Shown here one piece after another: positions 28,013 through 36,853 of a stretch of 61,811 bases of DNA. Source of the DNA: Clostridia bacterium (GTDB lineage Bacteria > Bacillota > Clostridia > Oscillospirales > Acutalibacteraceae). The position numbers and the translations under genes were made by a program. The stretch is from the NCBI GenBank assembly GCA_017625435.1, contig JAGAKX010000017.1, positions 1 through 61,811 of the forward strand, written 5' to 3'. Within the stretch, counting starts at the first letter, position 1. Every line of letters starts with the position of its first letter. The notes under the pieces were generated by a model. That model searched no databases and had not been told where the DNA came from. It saw only the letters and a program-made list of their open reading frames with translations.

Positions 28013-29014
28013 ATGGATTCAAACAAAAGACCCGAAACAATGGCTCGTATCACAACTAAAGAGCTTGCAGATGCCTTTATTGAAGAACAGGTTAAGGCTG
28101 TAAGAGAACAGGTTGGTGATAAGAAGGTTCTTCTCGCACTTTCAGGCGGCGTAGATTCATCCGTTGTTGCGGCACTTCTTATAAAGGCTATCGGCAAGCA
28201 GCTGGTATGCGTACACGTTAACCACGGTCTTATGCGTAAGGGCGAAAGTGAAAATGTTATTGAGGTTTTCAGAAACGGTCTTGATGCAAACCTTGTTTAT
28301 GTTGATGCAACCGACCGCTTCCTCGGCAAGCTCGAAAACGTTTCCGACCCCGAACAGAAGAGAAAAATCATAGGTGCTGAATTCATCAATGTATTTGATG
28401 AAGAGGCTGCTAAGCTTGACGGCATCTCCTTCCTTGCTCAGGGCACAATCTACCCCGACATACTTGAAAGCATCAAGCAGGCAGAAGGCAAAAAGGCTGT
28501 TAAGTCACATCACAACGTAGGCGGTCTTCCCGAAGAAATGGAAATGCAGCTCGTTGAGCCCATCAAGCTCCTCTTCAAAGACGAAGTAAGAGTTGTAGGC
28601 GAAGCTCTCGGTCTCCCCCACGCTATGGTTTACCGTCAGCCCTTCCCCGGTCCCGGTCTCGGCGTTCGCTGCCTCGGTGCTATCACACGTGACCGTCTTC
28701 ATGCTCTCAGAGAAGCTGATGCAATCCTCCGTGAGGAATTTGACCTCAACGGTCTCGCAGAAAAGGTATGGCAGTATTTCGTAGTTGTTCCCGATTTAAA
28801 GAGCGTAGGCGTAAAAGACGACAGCCGTTACGAGGGCTGGAGCGCAATCATCCGTGCAGTAAACACCACAGATGCAATGACAGCAACAATTGAGGAAATC
28901 CCCTATTCTGTCCTTCGTAAGGTTACTGCCCGTATCACCTCCGAGGTTGACGGCATCAACCGCGTCCTCTACGACATCACCCCCAAACCCACCGGCACAA
29001 TCGAGTGGGAATAA
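28013..29014 (+). CDS. guaA: GMP synthase ATP-pyrophosphatase subunit, without glutaminase domain
   Basis: A 333-residue protein covering only the ATP-pyrophosphatase and dimerisation domains of GMP synthase, which aminates XMP to GMP. The PP-loop LALSGGVDSSV is near residue 45. VNHGLMRKGES, QPFPGPGLGVRCLG and the C-terminal PKPTGTIEWE are intact. Bacterial GuaA is usually about 510-520 residues with an N-terminal glutamine amidotransferase. Here the ATG at 28013 with AGGAGG upstream and a terminator just before it show that no such domain is encoded. Either a separate glutaminase subunit exists elsewhere or free ammonia is used. Its last codons form the attachment site of the adjacent island. 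Confidence 0.92.
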   Translation: MDSNKRPETMARITTKELADAFIEEQVKAVREQVGDKKVLLALSGGVDSSVVAALLIKAIGKQLVCVHVNHGLMRKGESENVIEVFRNGLDANLVYVDATDRFLGKLENVSDPEQKRKIIGAEFINVFDEEAAKLDGISFLAQGTIYPDILESIKQAEGKKAVKSHHNVGGLPEEMEMQLVEPIKLLFKDEVRVVGEALGLPHAMVYRQPFPGPGLGVRCLGAITRDRLHALREADAILREEFDLNGLAEKVWQYFVVVPDLKSVGVKDDSRYEGWSAIIRAVNTTDAMTATIEEIPYSVLRKVTARITSEVDGINRVLYDITPKPTGTIEWE

Positions 29015-29016
29015 GA
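29003..29016 (+). repeat. attL: 14-bp direct repeat at the guaA 3' end
   Basis: GAGTGGGAATAAGA covers the last guaA codons and the stop, and is repeated exactly at 53832-53845. The integrase gene begins the element on the right side of this copy. Confidence 0.85.
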
Positions 29017-29026
29017 CCTATAATCC

Positions 29027-29055
29027 CCGGAAGCCTTATTTTTCAAGGCTTCCGG
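29027..29055 (+). terminator. Element-borne terminator restoring guaA termination
   Basis: An eleven-base perfect stem (CCGGAAGCCTT / AAGGCTTCCGG) is followed by ACTTTTTTTATT. It lies inside the element, 12 bases after the guaA stop, and replaces the native terminator displaced to 53870-53900. Confidence 0.85.
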
Positions 29056-29071
29056 ACTTTTTTTATTGTGC

Positions 29072-29091
29072 AGCGTACTAAAAACGTACTA
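29072..29091 (+). repeat. Integrase arm-site-like 20-bp repeat, left copy
   Basis: AGCGTACTAAAAACGTACTA, itself made of two CGTACTA units 11 bases apart. An exact copy in the same orientation is at 53708-53727 near the other end of the element. Confidence 0.75.
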
Positions 29092-29101
29092 AAATGTTTT
29101 T

Positions 29102-30160
29102 TCACATCAATTTTTCAAGCTTTTTGGCAGTATCGCTATGACTATTCGGATACAGGTGGGTGTAGGTCTCAAGTGTCGTTTTAATATCTTCATGACCAAG
29201 CCGTTCGCTGATTTCAAGCATCGTTACTCCCATCTGAAGAAGCAAGGAAGCGTGTGAATGACGGATATCATGGATACGTATTTTTTCAACACCGGAAATC
29301 TCACTTCCTCTTTTCATTTCCTTCAGTAGTACCCTCTTATTTGTCGGAAACAGCCTCTGCGTCGGCTTATAATCATATAATGACTTGCTGTATTCCTGAA
29401 CCATCTTCATAACTGATTCAGGCATATATACCTTTCTTATGCTCTTTTCTGTTTTAGGCAACATAATCAGATCCTTGCCTTTTAGTCTTGCATAGGATTT
29501 ATTTACATTGATTCTATTGTTCTTGAAATCAAAATCCCTGAGTGTGAGAGCAAGCAATTCGCCTTCGCGTATGCCACTGTAAAACAAAACATTGAACATA
29601 ACCTTTGACATTTCCTTATCTGAAACAGCTTCAACAAACTGTTCAAAATCCTCTTTTTGCCAGATTTTGCATCTGTTTGATTTTTTCTTACCCATAGCAC
29701 CGGCATCGCGAGAAGGATTCTTCGGCAAATCATAATTATCAACTGCATAATTAAATATAGCGTTCAGCTGACTGTGCAGGTTTCTGAGATATGTGGCGGA
29801 ATATCCGTTTTCGGGATCCATCATTTCAACTTGCCACTTCCTTACGTGACGCTTTGTTATTTCATTCAGAGGCATATCACCAAAAAACGGGAGGAACTTG
29901 CATTTAACCATACACTCCTTATTGTAGTATGTAGTAGGCTTCAGCATAACCTTGCAATTCTTGAGATATTCTTCAGCCAGACTTGCAAAGGTCATCGTAA
30001 CAGAACCGCTTTCCTTATTCTTGAATTCATTAACATACGCCTCGGCTTCAGATTTTGTTCTGAAGCCTTCTTTTTTCTTCTGACGGTTAACACCGTACAT
30101 ATCCTTATAATAGAATTTACAATACCATTTTCCGGTTTTCGGATTCTTTTTAACTGTCAT
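29102..30160 (-). CDS. int: Tyrosine recombinase (integrase) of the mobile element
   Basis: A 352-residue phage/ICE-type integrase catalysing site-specific insertion and excision. An N-terminal arm-binding beta domain (KKNPKTGKWYCKFYY) is followed by the SAM-like core-binding domain and a catalytic domain. The catalytic domain shows Arg in YSGIREGELLAL near 197, HDIRHSHAS near 300 and LGHEDIKTTLETYTHLY with the catalytic Tyr near 338. The gene points toward attL and ends about 85 bases from it, the usual position. The start follows AAAGGAG. Confidence 0.95.
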   Translation of the reverse strand: MTVKKNPKTGKWYCKFYYKDMYGVNRQKKKEGFRTKSEAEAYVNEFKNKESGSVTMTFASLAEEYLKNCKVMLKPTTYYNKECMVKCKFLPFFGDMPLNEITKRHVRKWQVEMMDPENGYSATYLRNLHSQLNAIFNYAVDNYDLPKNPSRDAGAMGKKKSNRCKIWQKEDFEQFVEAVSDKEMSKVMFNVLFYSGIREGELLALTLRDFDFKNNRINVNKSYARLKGKDLIMLPKTEKSIRKVYMPESVMKMVQEYSKSLYDYKPTQRLFPTNKRVLLKEMKRGSEISGVEKIRIHDIRHSHASLLLQMGVTMLEISERLGHEDIKTTLETYTHLYPNSHSDTAKKLEKLM

Positions 30161-30221
30161 TATTATTTCTCCTTTTTTGATATTTTTTTAGATAATTAAT
30201 ATGCATTTTTTTTGTTTAACC

Positions 30222-30398
30222 TCAGCAATAGAATTTTTCGTTGAAATACTTCTTGGGCACTCTGCCGCTGAAGATCATATATCCCTGTGACTTTAACTCT
30301 TTATTTAATTCGCGAATAATCTGATATGATGTATTTCGGGACACGGATAAAATTTCACATACATCCTCGTATGTATAGAATAAATCCGTATTTTTCAC
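30222..30398 (-). CDS. Small HTH protein, Xis-like
   Basis: A 58-residue protein starting at a GTG preceded by AGAGGTG. It has a short helix-turn-helix-like core (YTYEDVCEILSVSRNTSYQI) and a basic C-terminal part (SGRVPKKYFNEKFY). Size, HTH character and position 61 bases upstream of the integrase match excisionases of Tn916-like and related elements. It is likely a DNA-bending excision factor, inferred from context. Confidence 0.7.
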   Translation of the reverse strand: MKNTDLFYTYEDVCEILSVSRNTSYQIIRELNKELKSQGYMIFSGRVPKKYFNEKFYC

Positions 30399-30796
30399 TT
30401 ACTATGCACCTCTTTTCTTTATAGATTTTTACAGACAACTTTTGTCTTCATATATAGTATGAAAGAAATTTCCGAAAAAAAGTTTTTCCTCATAGCTATT
30501 TTTTCAGAAATCCTTTCGTTCCTTTCTTCGTTTTGTATTATATTTATGTAATCAGCGACTCCTACGCTGTTATTTGGATATCTTCCGTTATTCAATTTGT
30601 TCTGTTAGTTTTTTTATTTTTTTCCGCTATTAACTTTACCGTTCATACACCGACTTGTCCTTTCTGCCATCATTTTTCACTGCACAAACTCCATTCGTCT
30701 GTCTTGCTACTTATAATATGACAGTTCGGACTCATCTGTATCTGAACAAATCAATTCATCTTACAAAAATATTATTGGGTATTATCTTAATCATAT
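30399..30796. other. Intergenic stretch without supported gene
   Basis: About 400 bases of AT-rich sequence between xis and the DUF4262 gene. Short frames exist, but none has a ribosome site or family resemblance. It probably holds the promoter of the xis-int unit. Confidence 0.5.
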
Positions 30797-31762
30797 TTAT
30801 CTGCTCTCAGGTTCATCAAGAAATGCTTCACTGTAGGCCGTCATATAAGCTCCTATGTTTTCAAACACTTCATAATTCATTTCAGTGTTCTTATCCCAGA
30901 CAAGCATCAGTGTTTTGATGCCGTAGTCTTTATGATAAAGATATAACAGCATTCTGTCATCGCAATAACATGCGTCAACCATAAAGCCATCTTCCAAGTC
31001 ATAAGAATTGATATTCACCTGATATCTGTTGAGCACCTGATAGGCTTCCGTATTTTCCGTTACATCACGATTAAAATACTTATCCTTATATAGCTCAATA
31101 TACTCAGATATTTTTTCAATTAATATATCCTCGATAATTGCACCTTGTTCGGGAACACCGAACATAAAATCTTTAATACCGCAATCCTTATGCTCAAGGT
31201 AGCATTCTGTCACATCTCCGTTTCTTACTATCTCAACATTAAATCCGCCGTTTAATTCAAGAACAGTTGCCAGCCTCGTGTTTTTTTCAATGTCATGATT
31301 TATATAGAGCTCTTCTGTCGGCCACAGCTGATGAAGATAACTTGAGCGGCATCCTTCTTCATCCGGGAAAACATTATTTGCATCAGGGACAATAACACGA
31401 AGGACATCTCTTCCTGTTTCCTCGAAGGTCTCAAGACGGACATCGCAGTCCTCAAAGATTCCCTTTACGTAATCTCCGGGATTAAATCTCTCGCCTGAGC
31501 TGACACGTTCACCGAGAGTATTGAGAATATACGCTGCTGTGTCTAAATCATAATCAAGAACAAGCTGAAAATCAGGATGATTATACTGCTCCATCCCGTG
31601 AGTGTGAAAATTTGCAGCACCCGGAATCATATCAAAGATATATTCTCCGTCATTTTCACATAAGCATCCATTTTTAATGGCATGTATCTGCCAGTTATAA
31701 TTTGATATCATATTAGATTTCTCCTTATTTTCATTTAATTCTGTTTTATTTATGTTTTTCAT
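30797..31762 (-). CDS. DUF4262 domain protein
   Basis: A 321-residue acidic cytoplasmic protein. Residues about 50-160 match the DUF4262 pattern: NFHTHGMEQYNHPDFQLVL, the GERFNPGDYVKG motif near 90 and a DVLRVIVPDANN strand, ending in YLHQLWPTEELY. The C-terminal half contains two similar segments, LEHKDCGIKDFMFGV and LYHKDYGIKTLMLVW, suggesting an internal duplication. Function is unknown; DUF4262 proteins are frequent on mobile islands. The start has AAAGGTG upstream. Confidence 0.75.
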   Translation of the reverse strand: MKNINKTELNENKEKSNMISNYNWQIHAIKNGCLCENDGEYIFDMIPGAANFHTHGMEQYNHPDFQLVLDYDLDTAAYILNTLGERVSSGERFNPGDYVKGIFEDCDVRLETFEETGRDVLRVIVPDANNVFPDEEGCRSSYLHQLWPTEELYINHDIEKNTRLATVLELNGGFNVEIVRNGDVTECYLEHKDCGIKDFMFGVPEQGAIIEDILIEKISEYIELYKDKYFNRDVTENTEAYQVLNRYQVNINSYDLEDGFMVDACYCDDRMLLYLYHKDYGIKTLMLVWDKNTEMNYEVFENIGAYMTAYSEAFLDEPESR

Positions 31763-31938
31763 AGTAAAATCACCTTTTTATAATAATTTTTTTGCACATT
31801 CGTGCCCGATACCGTATCAGAAACGGTAAGAACTGTCGTGAAACTTGTGCGATACACGACCTCGCATTTGGAGACGGCTGTTATTATTCAGTTTTCAAGG
31901 TACGGTAAACCGTCCCAAAAAGAACACGAACAACAAAA

Positions 31939-31970
31939 AAAGACCTAACGAGCATTTTCGTTAGGTCTTT
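31939..31970 (-). terminator. Terminator-like hairpin
   Basis: A twelve-base stem AAAGACCTAACG / CGTTAGGTCTTT, followed on the minus strand by TTTTGTTG. It lies about 180 bases upstream of the DUF4262 start, so it could attenuate a minus-strand transcript entering that gene. Confidence 0.6.
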
Positions 31971-32020
31971 AAAATCCCGAATTAACCGTTTGGAAAAAAG
32001 GCATAACGAAAACGACAGGG

Positions 32021-32050
32021 GTAATAGTATATATAAATATATACTATTAC
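32021..32050. repeat. Perfect 30-bp palindrome
   Basis: Arms of 14 bases (GTAATAGTATATAT and its inverse) with a two-base loop. TTTTTTG follows 6 bases later. It could be a hairpin, a protein-binding dyad or a replication/transfer site. Confidence 0.8.
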
Positions 32051-32530
32051 AGTCTGTTTTTTGTTACCCGGTTTTTTCCTCTGTTTTACTGCTGAGTCCG
32101 ATAACGGCACGCCGCCCGATCACAGTCAGTCACTTCTTCATCAATGGAGCATCATCATAAAGATGATTTCGTCATTGGGTGGGTCTGCTTCTTTTCGCTG
32201 CCCACGAGTGATACGGTATATTCATATTCAATTGTTCGGATGTTACATCAGTATTATACAAGAAGTATTGGGCATTGTCAATAGAAGTTTTCAGCTAACA
32301 GCAAATGACACTTGTGCAATATGCAACAATTTTACGCCTCTAAAAATACCTTGTTTTTCCTCATAACTTTTTTCTTTGATTTTTGGCTTCATTTTTTGTG
32401 CATTTTTAACGAAGTTTAATCTAATCAATTTTCAGCAAAAAAAGCAACAATTATCCAACACTATTTTAGTTTTTGTATGACATAATCACCAAAACTGTTA
32501 TTGTAATTTATCATTAAAAAGCCTCGCAGA

Positions 32531-32562
32531 GCCTACCGCTTATGCAATAAGCGTAGTAGGTT
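32531..32562 (+). other. Candidate oriT hairpin before the MobV relaxase
   Basis: An inverted repeat (GCCTACCGCTTAT / ATAAGCGTAGTAGGT, with one unpaired base) lies about 80 bases before the relaxase start. MobV relaxases usually nick next to a hairpin in this position. The nick site is not identified. Confidence 0.45.
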
Positions 32563-32640
32563 ACACCCTTCAATTTTTCGGTTGTGACTCCCCTTTAAAT
32601 GTCATACTATAAATGCAATAAAAACAAAGGAGGTGATACT

Positions 32641-33408
32641 ATGGGCTACGCGATACTGAGGTTCCAGAAATATAATGATGTTAAAAAAATTTACAATGCA
32701 ATCCGTCACTGTCAGAGAGAATTTCCGATGTCCACATTAACCAACCCCGATGCACAAAATATAATTGTCTATACCCGCCCCATGCTTGATGCGGGCTATG
32801 ATAAGAAAAGCTTCGAGGAAGTATTATCAGAAAAATTGCAGGGAAACAAAATCAGAAAAAATAATGTGCTTTGTCTTGAATATATAATGAGCTTTTCTAA
32901 GAGTACAATCCCGGAAGACAAACACGACGACTGGATTAAAACATCCGTAAAATGGCTTCAGGATTTTTACGGTCCGACAAACATATATAAAATCTACGTT
33001 CACAATGATGAATCAAATACACACATTCACGCGTTCTGTATGCCAATCCGGGACAATCACCTGTGCTTCAAAAAATTCATAGACGGCCCCAAGGACTGTA
33101 AACTTCATCAGGACAGTTATTATGAAGCCGTAAAGCACTACGGACTTGACAGGGGCCTCACATCTACCGTGACGAAAAACAAGCACGAATCCCACAAGCA
33201 CTGGATGGCGGCAAATGCAGAAAAGGAAGCAACCCTTACCGCTTATAAGGAAACCTTCGGCAATATTTTAGATTGGGACATTGACACTATTGAAACATAT
33301 TACAAAAATTACGACAGAATCAAAAACGCCGAAAAAACTAAAGAAAAATTAGCAGAAGAAACATTATACTTCAAAACTCCCGAACCTAACACCTACGCTA
33401 TAAACTGA
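32641..33408 (+). CDS. mob: MobV-family (Mob/Pre) relaxase, short form
   Basis: A 255-residue protein resembling the N-terminal relaxase domain of Mob/Pre proteins: MGYAILRFQKYNDVK at the start, the metal-binding HNDESNTHIHAF (HxDExxxHxH) near residue 120-132, and YYEAVKHYGLDRG near 160-172. MobV proteins are usually 400-500 residues, so the C-terminal part is missing or naturally short. The ATG at 32641 has a near-perfect AAAGGAGGTGA site; a longer frame from 32599 is not needed. It would nick the element for helper-driven transfer. Confidence 0.8.
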   Translation: MGYAILRFQKYNDVKKIYNAIRHCQREFPMSTLTNPDAQNIIVYTRPMLDAGYDKKSFEEVLSEKLQGNKIRKNNVLCLEYIMSFSKSTIPEDKHDDWIKTSVKWLQDFYGPTNIYKIYVHNDESNTHIHAFCMPIRDNHLCFKKFIDGPKDCKLHQDSYYEAVKHYGLDRGLTSTVTKNKHESHKHWMAANAEKEATLTAYKETFGNILDWDIDTIETYYKNYDRIKNAEKTKEKLAEETLYFKTPEPNTYAIN

Positions 33409-33423
33409 TTACAACAAAAAACT

Positions 33424-33457
33424 AATTTCCCGATGCGAAATTCTGCATCGGGAAATT
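33424..33457 (+). terminator. Terminator after mob
   Basis: A thirteen-base perfect stem (AATTTCCCGATGC / GCATCGGGAAATT) follows the mob stop by 15 bases and separates mob from the defence operon. Confidence 0.75.
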
Positions 33458-33482
33458 TCTTATGAGCAAAATCTGACAACAG

Positions 33483-33518
33483 ATATTTTTGTAAAATATT
33501 TGTATTTTACAAAAATAT
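33483..33518. promoter_or_regulatory. Perfect palindrome in the promoter region of the R-M operon
   Basis: Sixteen-base arms (ATATTTTTGTAAAATA and its exact inverse) with a TTTG loop. A weak promoter (TTTACA at 33506, 16 bases, TATAAA at 33528) overlaps its right arm. The position fits a repressor operator controlling the six-gene operon that starts at 33602. Confidence 0.65.
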
Positions 33519-33601
33519 GTGTTATTATATAAATAATTATAATTAAATTTGGAGTATTATAGCTTTTTTATATTGTTTTAAGGTTTTAAGGGGTGAAATA
33601 T

Positions 33602-36600
33602 ATGGATTTAATAGATAACTTAAACCGAACATTAAAAGATGATTTGACTCTTGAAATCCATGAAGGAAGTAAAATCAGCATTGCTGCGGCTTGCTTTTCA
33701 ATCTACGCTTTTCAGGAATTAAAGCAGCAACTGAAAGACATTGATGAGCTGAGATTTATTTTCACCTCCCCTACATTCACAACCGAAAAGGCAAAGAAAG
33801 AAAAAAGAGAATTCTATATTCCCCGCCTTAACCGTGAAAGAAGCCTTTACGGCACCGAGTTTGAAGTAAAGCTCCGCAATGAACTTACACAGAAGGCAAT
33901 TGCAAAAGAATGTGCGGAATGGATCAGAAGTAAAGTTACGTTCAAGTCTAATATAACAAATGAAGTTATGCTGGGCTTTATGAATGTTGATGAGAGCTCA
34001 TATATGCCGATTCAGGGCTTTACAACCGTTGACCTTGGCTGTGAACGTGGAAATAATGTTTACTACCCTATTCAGAAAACAGAAAGCTATGAAAATACAA
34101 ATTACTACCTGAATTTATTCAATGAATTATGGATAAGCAAAGATAAGCTACAGGAAGTAACCGACGAAGTTATTGAGAACATAACAACTGCATATAACGA
34201 AAACTCCCCTGAATTTATCTATTTCGTGACTCTCTACAATATCTTCAACGAATTTCTGGAGGATATTTCAGAAGATGTGCTTCCGAATGAAGCAACAGGC
34301 TTCAAGGACAGTAAAATATGGAGCCTTCTCTACAATTTCCAGAAGGATGCTGCACTTGCAATAATAAATAAGCTTGAAAAATATAACGGATGTATTCTTG
34401 CCGATTCCGTCGGTCTCGGTAAAACTTTTACTGCTCTCGCTGTAATTAAATACTATGAATCAAGAAACAAATCTGTTCTCGTTTTGTGTCCGAAAAAGTT
34501 ATCTAATAACTGGAATACATATCGCGATAATTACATCAATAACCAATTAGCTGAAGACAGATTGAATTATAAAGTCTTATATCATACCGACCTCGGACGT
34601 ACACACGGCTTCTCAAACGGAACAGATCTCGCCCGTTTGCGTTGGGACACATATGATCTTATTGTCATTGATGAATCACATAACTTCAGAAACGGTGGCA
34701 AGTTAGACAATGAGGATGAATCGAAAGACAACAGATATGCAACTTTATTAAAGCAGGTCATCAGGAAAGGCGTTAAAACAAAGGTTCTAATGTTATCAGC
34801 TACACCAGTTAACACCAGATTCAACGATCTTAAGAATCAGCTTCAGCTCGCTTATGAAGGCGATAGTTCACTTATAAATGATAAACTTAATACCTCTCGC
34901 AATATTGATGAGATTTTCAAAAGTGCTCAGAAAGCATTTAATGAATGGAGCAAATTCAAGCCTCGCGAAAGAACTACAGACAAGCTTTTACAGATGCTTG
35001 ATTTTGACTTCTTTGAAGTTCTGGATAGTGTTACCATCGCCCGATCAAGAAAGCATATTGAAAAATATTATGACACATCAGCAGTCGGCAAATTCCCCGA
35101 AAGACTTCCTCCTAAATCTCACAGACCTCACCTGACTGATCTTAAAGGTGCAATCAGCTACAATGAAATATTTGAACAGCTGACTCGCCTTAATCTTGAT
35201 ATTTACAGACCGTCACACTACATTCAGCCCAGCAAAATGGAAAAGTACGCTAAATTATACGGTGATAATGTCGTAAATGTCGGATTTACTCAGGCAAGCC
35301 GTGAGCTTGGAATCAGACGTCTTATGGCAATCAACCTTATGAAACGTATGGAAAGCTCTGTTTATTCTTTTCAGTTAACATTAAAAAGAATTAAGGACTT
35401 GATTGAAAACACAATAGCTCTCATTGATGATTTTGACGCTAATGCAAAAAATCTGCTTAACTTAACTGAAATAACAGATTATGATGAGTATGATTTTGAC
35501 GATCAGAACAGTGATGATTTCATTGCAGTCGGGAAAAAAGTGCAGATAGATCTTGCCGATATGGACAGAATTTCATGGCGAGGCGAGCTTGCAAAAGATC
35601 TGGAAATTCTTGAATTATTAACATTCATGGTAGCAGATATCACACCTGCACATGACAGCAAATTACAAGAGTTATTCTCTGACCTTGCAAATAAAATCAA
35701 TAACCCCATAAACGGTACCAATAAAAAAGTGATAATATTCACCGCCTTTGCAGATACAGCAATGTACCTTTACGACAATATTAGTGAATATATCTACAAG
35801 AATTTCGGACTCTGCACAGCAGTTGTTACCGGTTCGGTTGAAGGCAGAACAAATGCAAAACTTAAAAAAGCGGATCTTAATACAATTCTGACCTGTTTCT
35901 CACCTAAATCAAAGGACAGAGACTTGTTCACAAATATGGAAAAGGTTGATATTGATATTCTCATTGCAACCGACTGCATTTCCGAAGGTCAGAACCTTCA
36001 GGACTGTGACTATCTTATAAACTATGACATACATTGGAATCCCGTAAGAATTATTCAGAGATTCGGACGAATAGACAGAATCGGAAGCAAGAACAATGTT
36101 ATTCAGCTCGTTAATTTCTGGCCTGATATCACCCTTGATGATTATATCAACCTTAAATCTAAAGTTGAAACAAGAATGAAAATCGTCAATATGGCAGCAA
36201 CCGGCGATGACGATATTCTTTCCGATGAAGAGAAGCATGACCTTGAATATCGTAAAGAACAGCTTATGCGTCTTCAGAAGGAAGTTTTCAGCATAGAAGA
36301 AATGTCAACCGGTATTTCAATTATGGACTTAGGTCTTAATGAATTCAGACTTGATTTATTGGATTACATAAAAAGACATCCTGAAATTGAACGAACTCCG
36401 ATGGGGCTTCATGCAATAGCTCCTGCAACTGACGACTGCCCCGCCGGCGTATTTTACGTACTAAAAAACCGTACACAAAGCGTTAATATTGATGACAGAA
36501 ACAGACTTCACCCGTTCTATATGGTTTATGTCAGTGAATACGGTGATATCATCTGCGACTATTTACAACCGAAAAAATTACTTGATACATTAAGATATCT

Positions 36601-36841
36601 GTGCAAAGGCAAAGAACAGCCCGTTGCCGAATTATACCGTGCATTCAACAAAGAAACGAAGGACGGTAAAGAAATGGGCGAATTCTCTTCCCTTTTGTCA
36701 GATGCAATTAACAGTATTATTGATGTAAAAGAAGAAAGCGATATTGACAGTCTGTTCAAAGCAGGTGGCACTTCTGCACTGATGTCCGCCGTGTCAGGTC
36801 TTGATGACTTTGAACTTATCTGCTTCCTCGTGGTTAAGTAA
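33602..36841 (+). CDS. SNF2-type helicase of an expanded type III R-M operon
   Basis: A 1079-residue superfamily 2 helicase. A N-terminal region of about 220 residues resembles the phospholipase-D-like domain found on such helicases, but no HKD motif is visible. The motor domains carry Walker A (ADSVGLGKTFTAL near 265), the DESH box (IVIDESHNFRN near 355), SATPVNT near 400, and C-terminal motifs ISEGQNLQDCDYLI-type near 795 and RFGRIDRIGS near 820. The ATG at 33602 follows AAGGGGTG and is preferred to the GTG at 33593. It probably translocates on DNA as part of the defence complex with the downstream DUF4391, Mod and Res proteins. Confidence 0.88.
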   Translation: MDLIDNLNRTLKDDLTLEIHEGSKISIAAACFSIYAFQELKQQLKDIDELRFIFTSPTFTTEKAKKEKREFYIPRLNRERSLYGTEFEVKLRNELTQKAIAKECAEWIRSKVTFKSNITNEVMLGFMNVDESSYMPIQGFTTVDLGCERGNNVYYPIQKTESYENTNYYLNLFNELWISKDKLQEVTDEVIENITTAYNENSPEFIYFVTLYNIFNEFLEDISEDVLPNEATGFKDSKIWSLLYNFQKDAALAIINKLEKYNGCILADSVGLGKTFTALAVIKYYESRNKSVLVLCPKKLSNNWNTYRDNYINNQLAEDRLNYKVLYHTDLGRTHGFSNGTDLARLRWDTYDLIVIDESHNFRNGGKLDNEDESKDNRYATLLKQVIRKGVKTKVLMLSATPVNTRFNDLKNQLQLAYEGDSSLINDKLNTSRNIDEIFKSAQKAFNEWSKFKPRERTTDKLLQMLDFDFFEVLDSVTIARSRKHIEKYYDTSAVGKFPERLPPKSHRPHLTDLKGAISYNEIFEQLTRLNLDIYRPSHYIQPSKMEKYAKLYGDNVVNVGFTQASRELGIRRLMAINLMKRMESSVYSFQLTLKRIKDLIENTIALIDDFDANAKNLLNLTEITDYDEYDFDDQNSDDFIAVGKKVQIDLADMDRISWRGELAKDLEILELLTFMVADITPAHDSKLQELFSDLANKINNPINGTNKKVIIFTAFADTAMYLYDNISEYIYKNFGLCTAVVTGSVEGRTNAKLKKADLNTILTCFSPKSKDRDLFTNMEKVDIDILIATDCISEGQNLQDCDYLINYDIHWNPVRIIQRFGRIDRIGSKNNVIQLVNFWPDITLDDYINLKSKVETRMKIVNMAATGDDDILSDEEKHDLEYRKEQLMRLQKEVFSIEEMSTGISIMDLGLNEFRLDLLDYIKRHPEIERTPMGLHAIAPATDDCPAGVFYVLKNRTQSVNIDDRNRLHPFYMVYVSEYGDIICDYLQPKKLLDTLRYLCKGKEQPVAELYRAFNKETKDGKEMGEFSSLLSDAINSIIDVKEESDIDSLFKAGGTSALMSAVSGLDDFELICFLVVK

Positions 36842-36853
36842 GGTGGTGTGAAT

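Larger units (their letters stand above)
31763..32640. other. Long non-coding, palindrome-rich region upstream of the relaxase
   Basis: Nearly 880 bases without a credible gene; a 101-codon frame at 32061 lacks a ribosome site and family features. It contains several dyads listed separately (31939, 32021, 32531) and is a plausible transfer-origin and control region of the element. Confidence 0.6.

Noticed and set aside
31878..31901. A short stretch (minus strand CCTTGAAAACTGAATAA) that recalls rRNA spacer or leader sequence
   Set aside because: Too short, no flanking rRNA or tRNA structure, so no RNA gene is called.
32061..32366. A 101-codon plus-strand frame ahead of mob
   Set aside because: No ribosome site, unusual residue composition (Cys, Ile, Ser), and it overlaps inverted repeats; treated as non-coding.
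33602..34260. Active phospholipase-D nuclease at the helicase N-terminus
   Set aside because: The region resembles the domain by position only; no HxKxxxxD motif is visible, so nuclease activity is not claimed.
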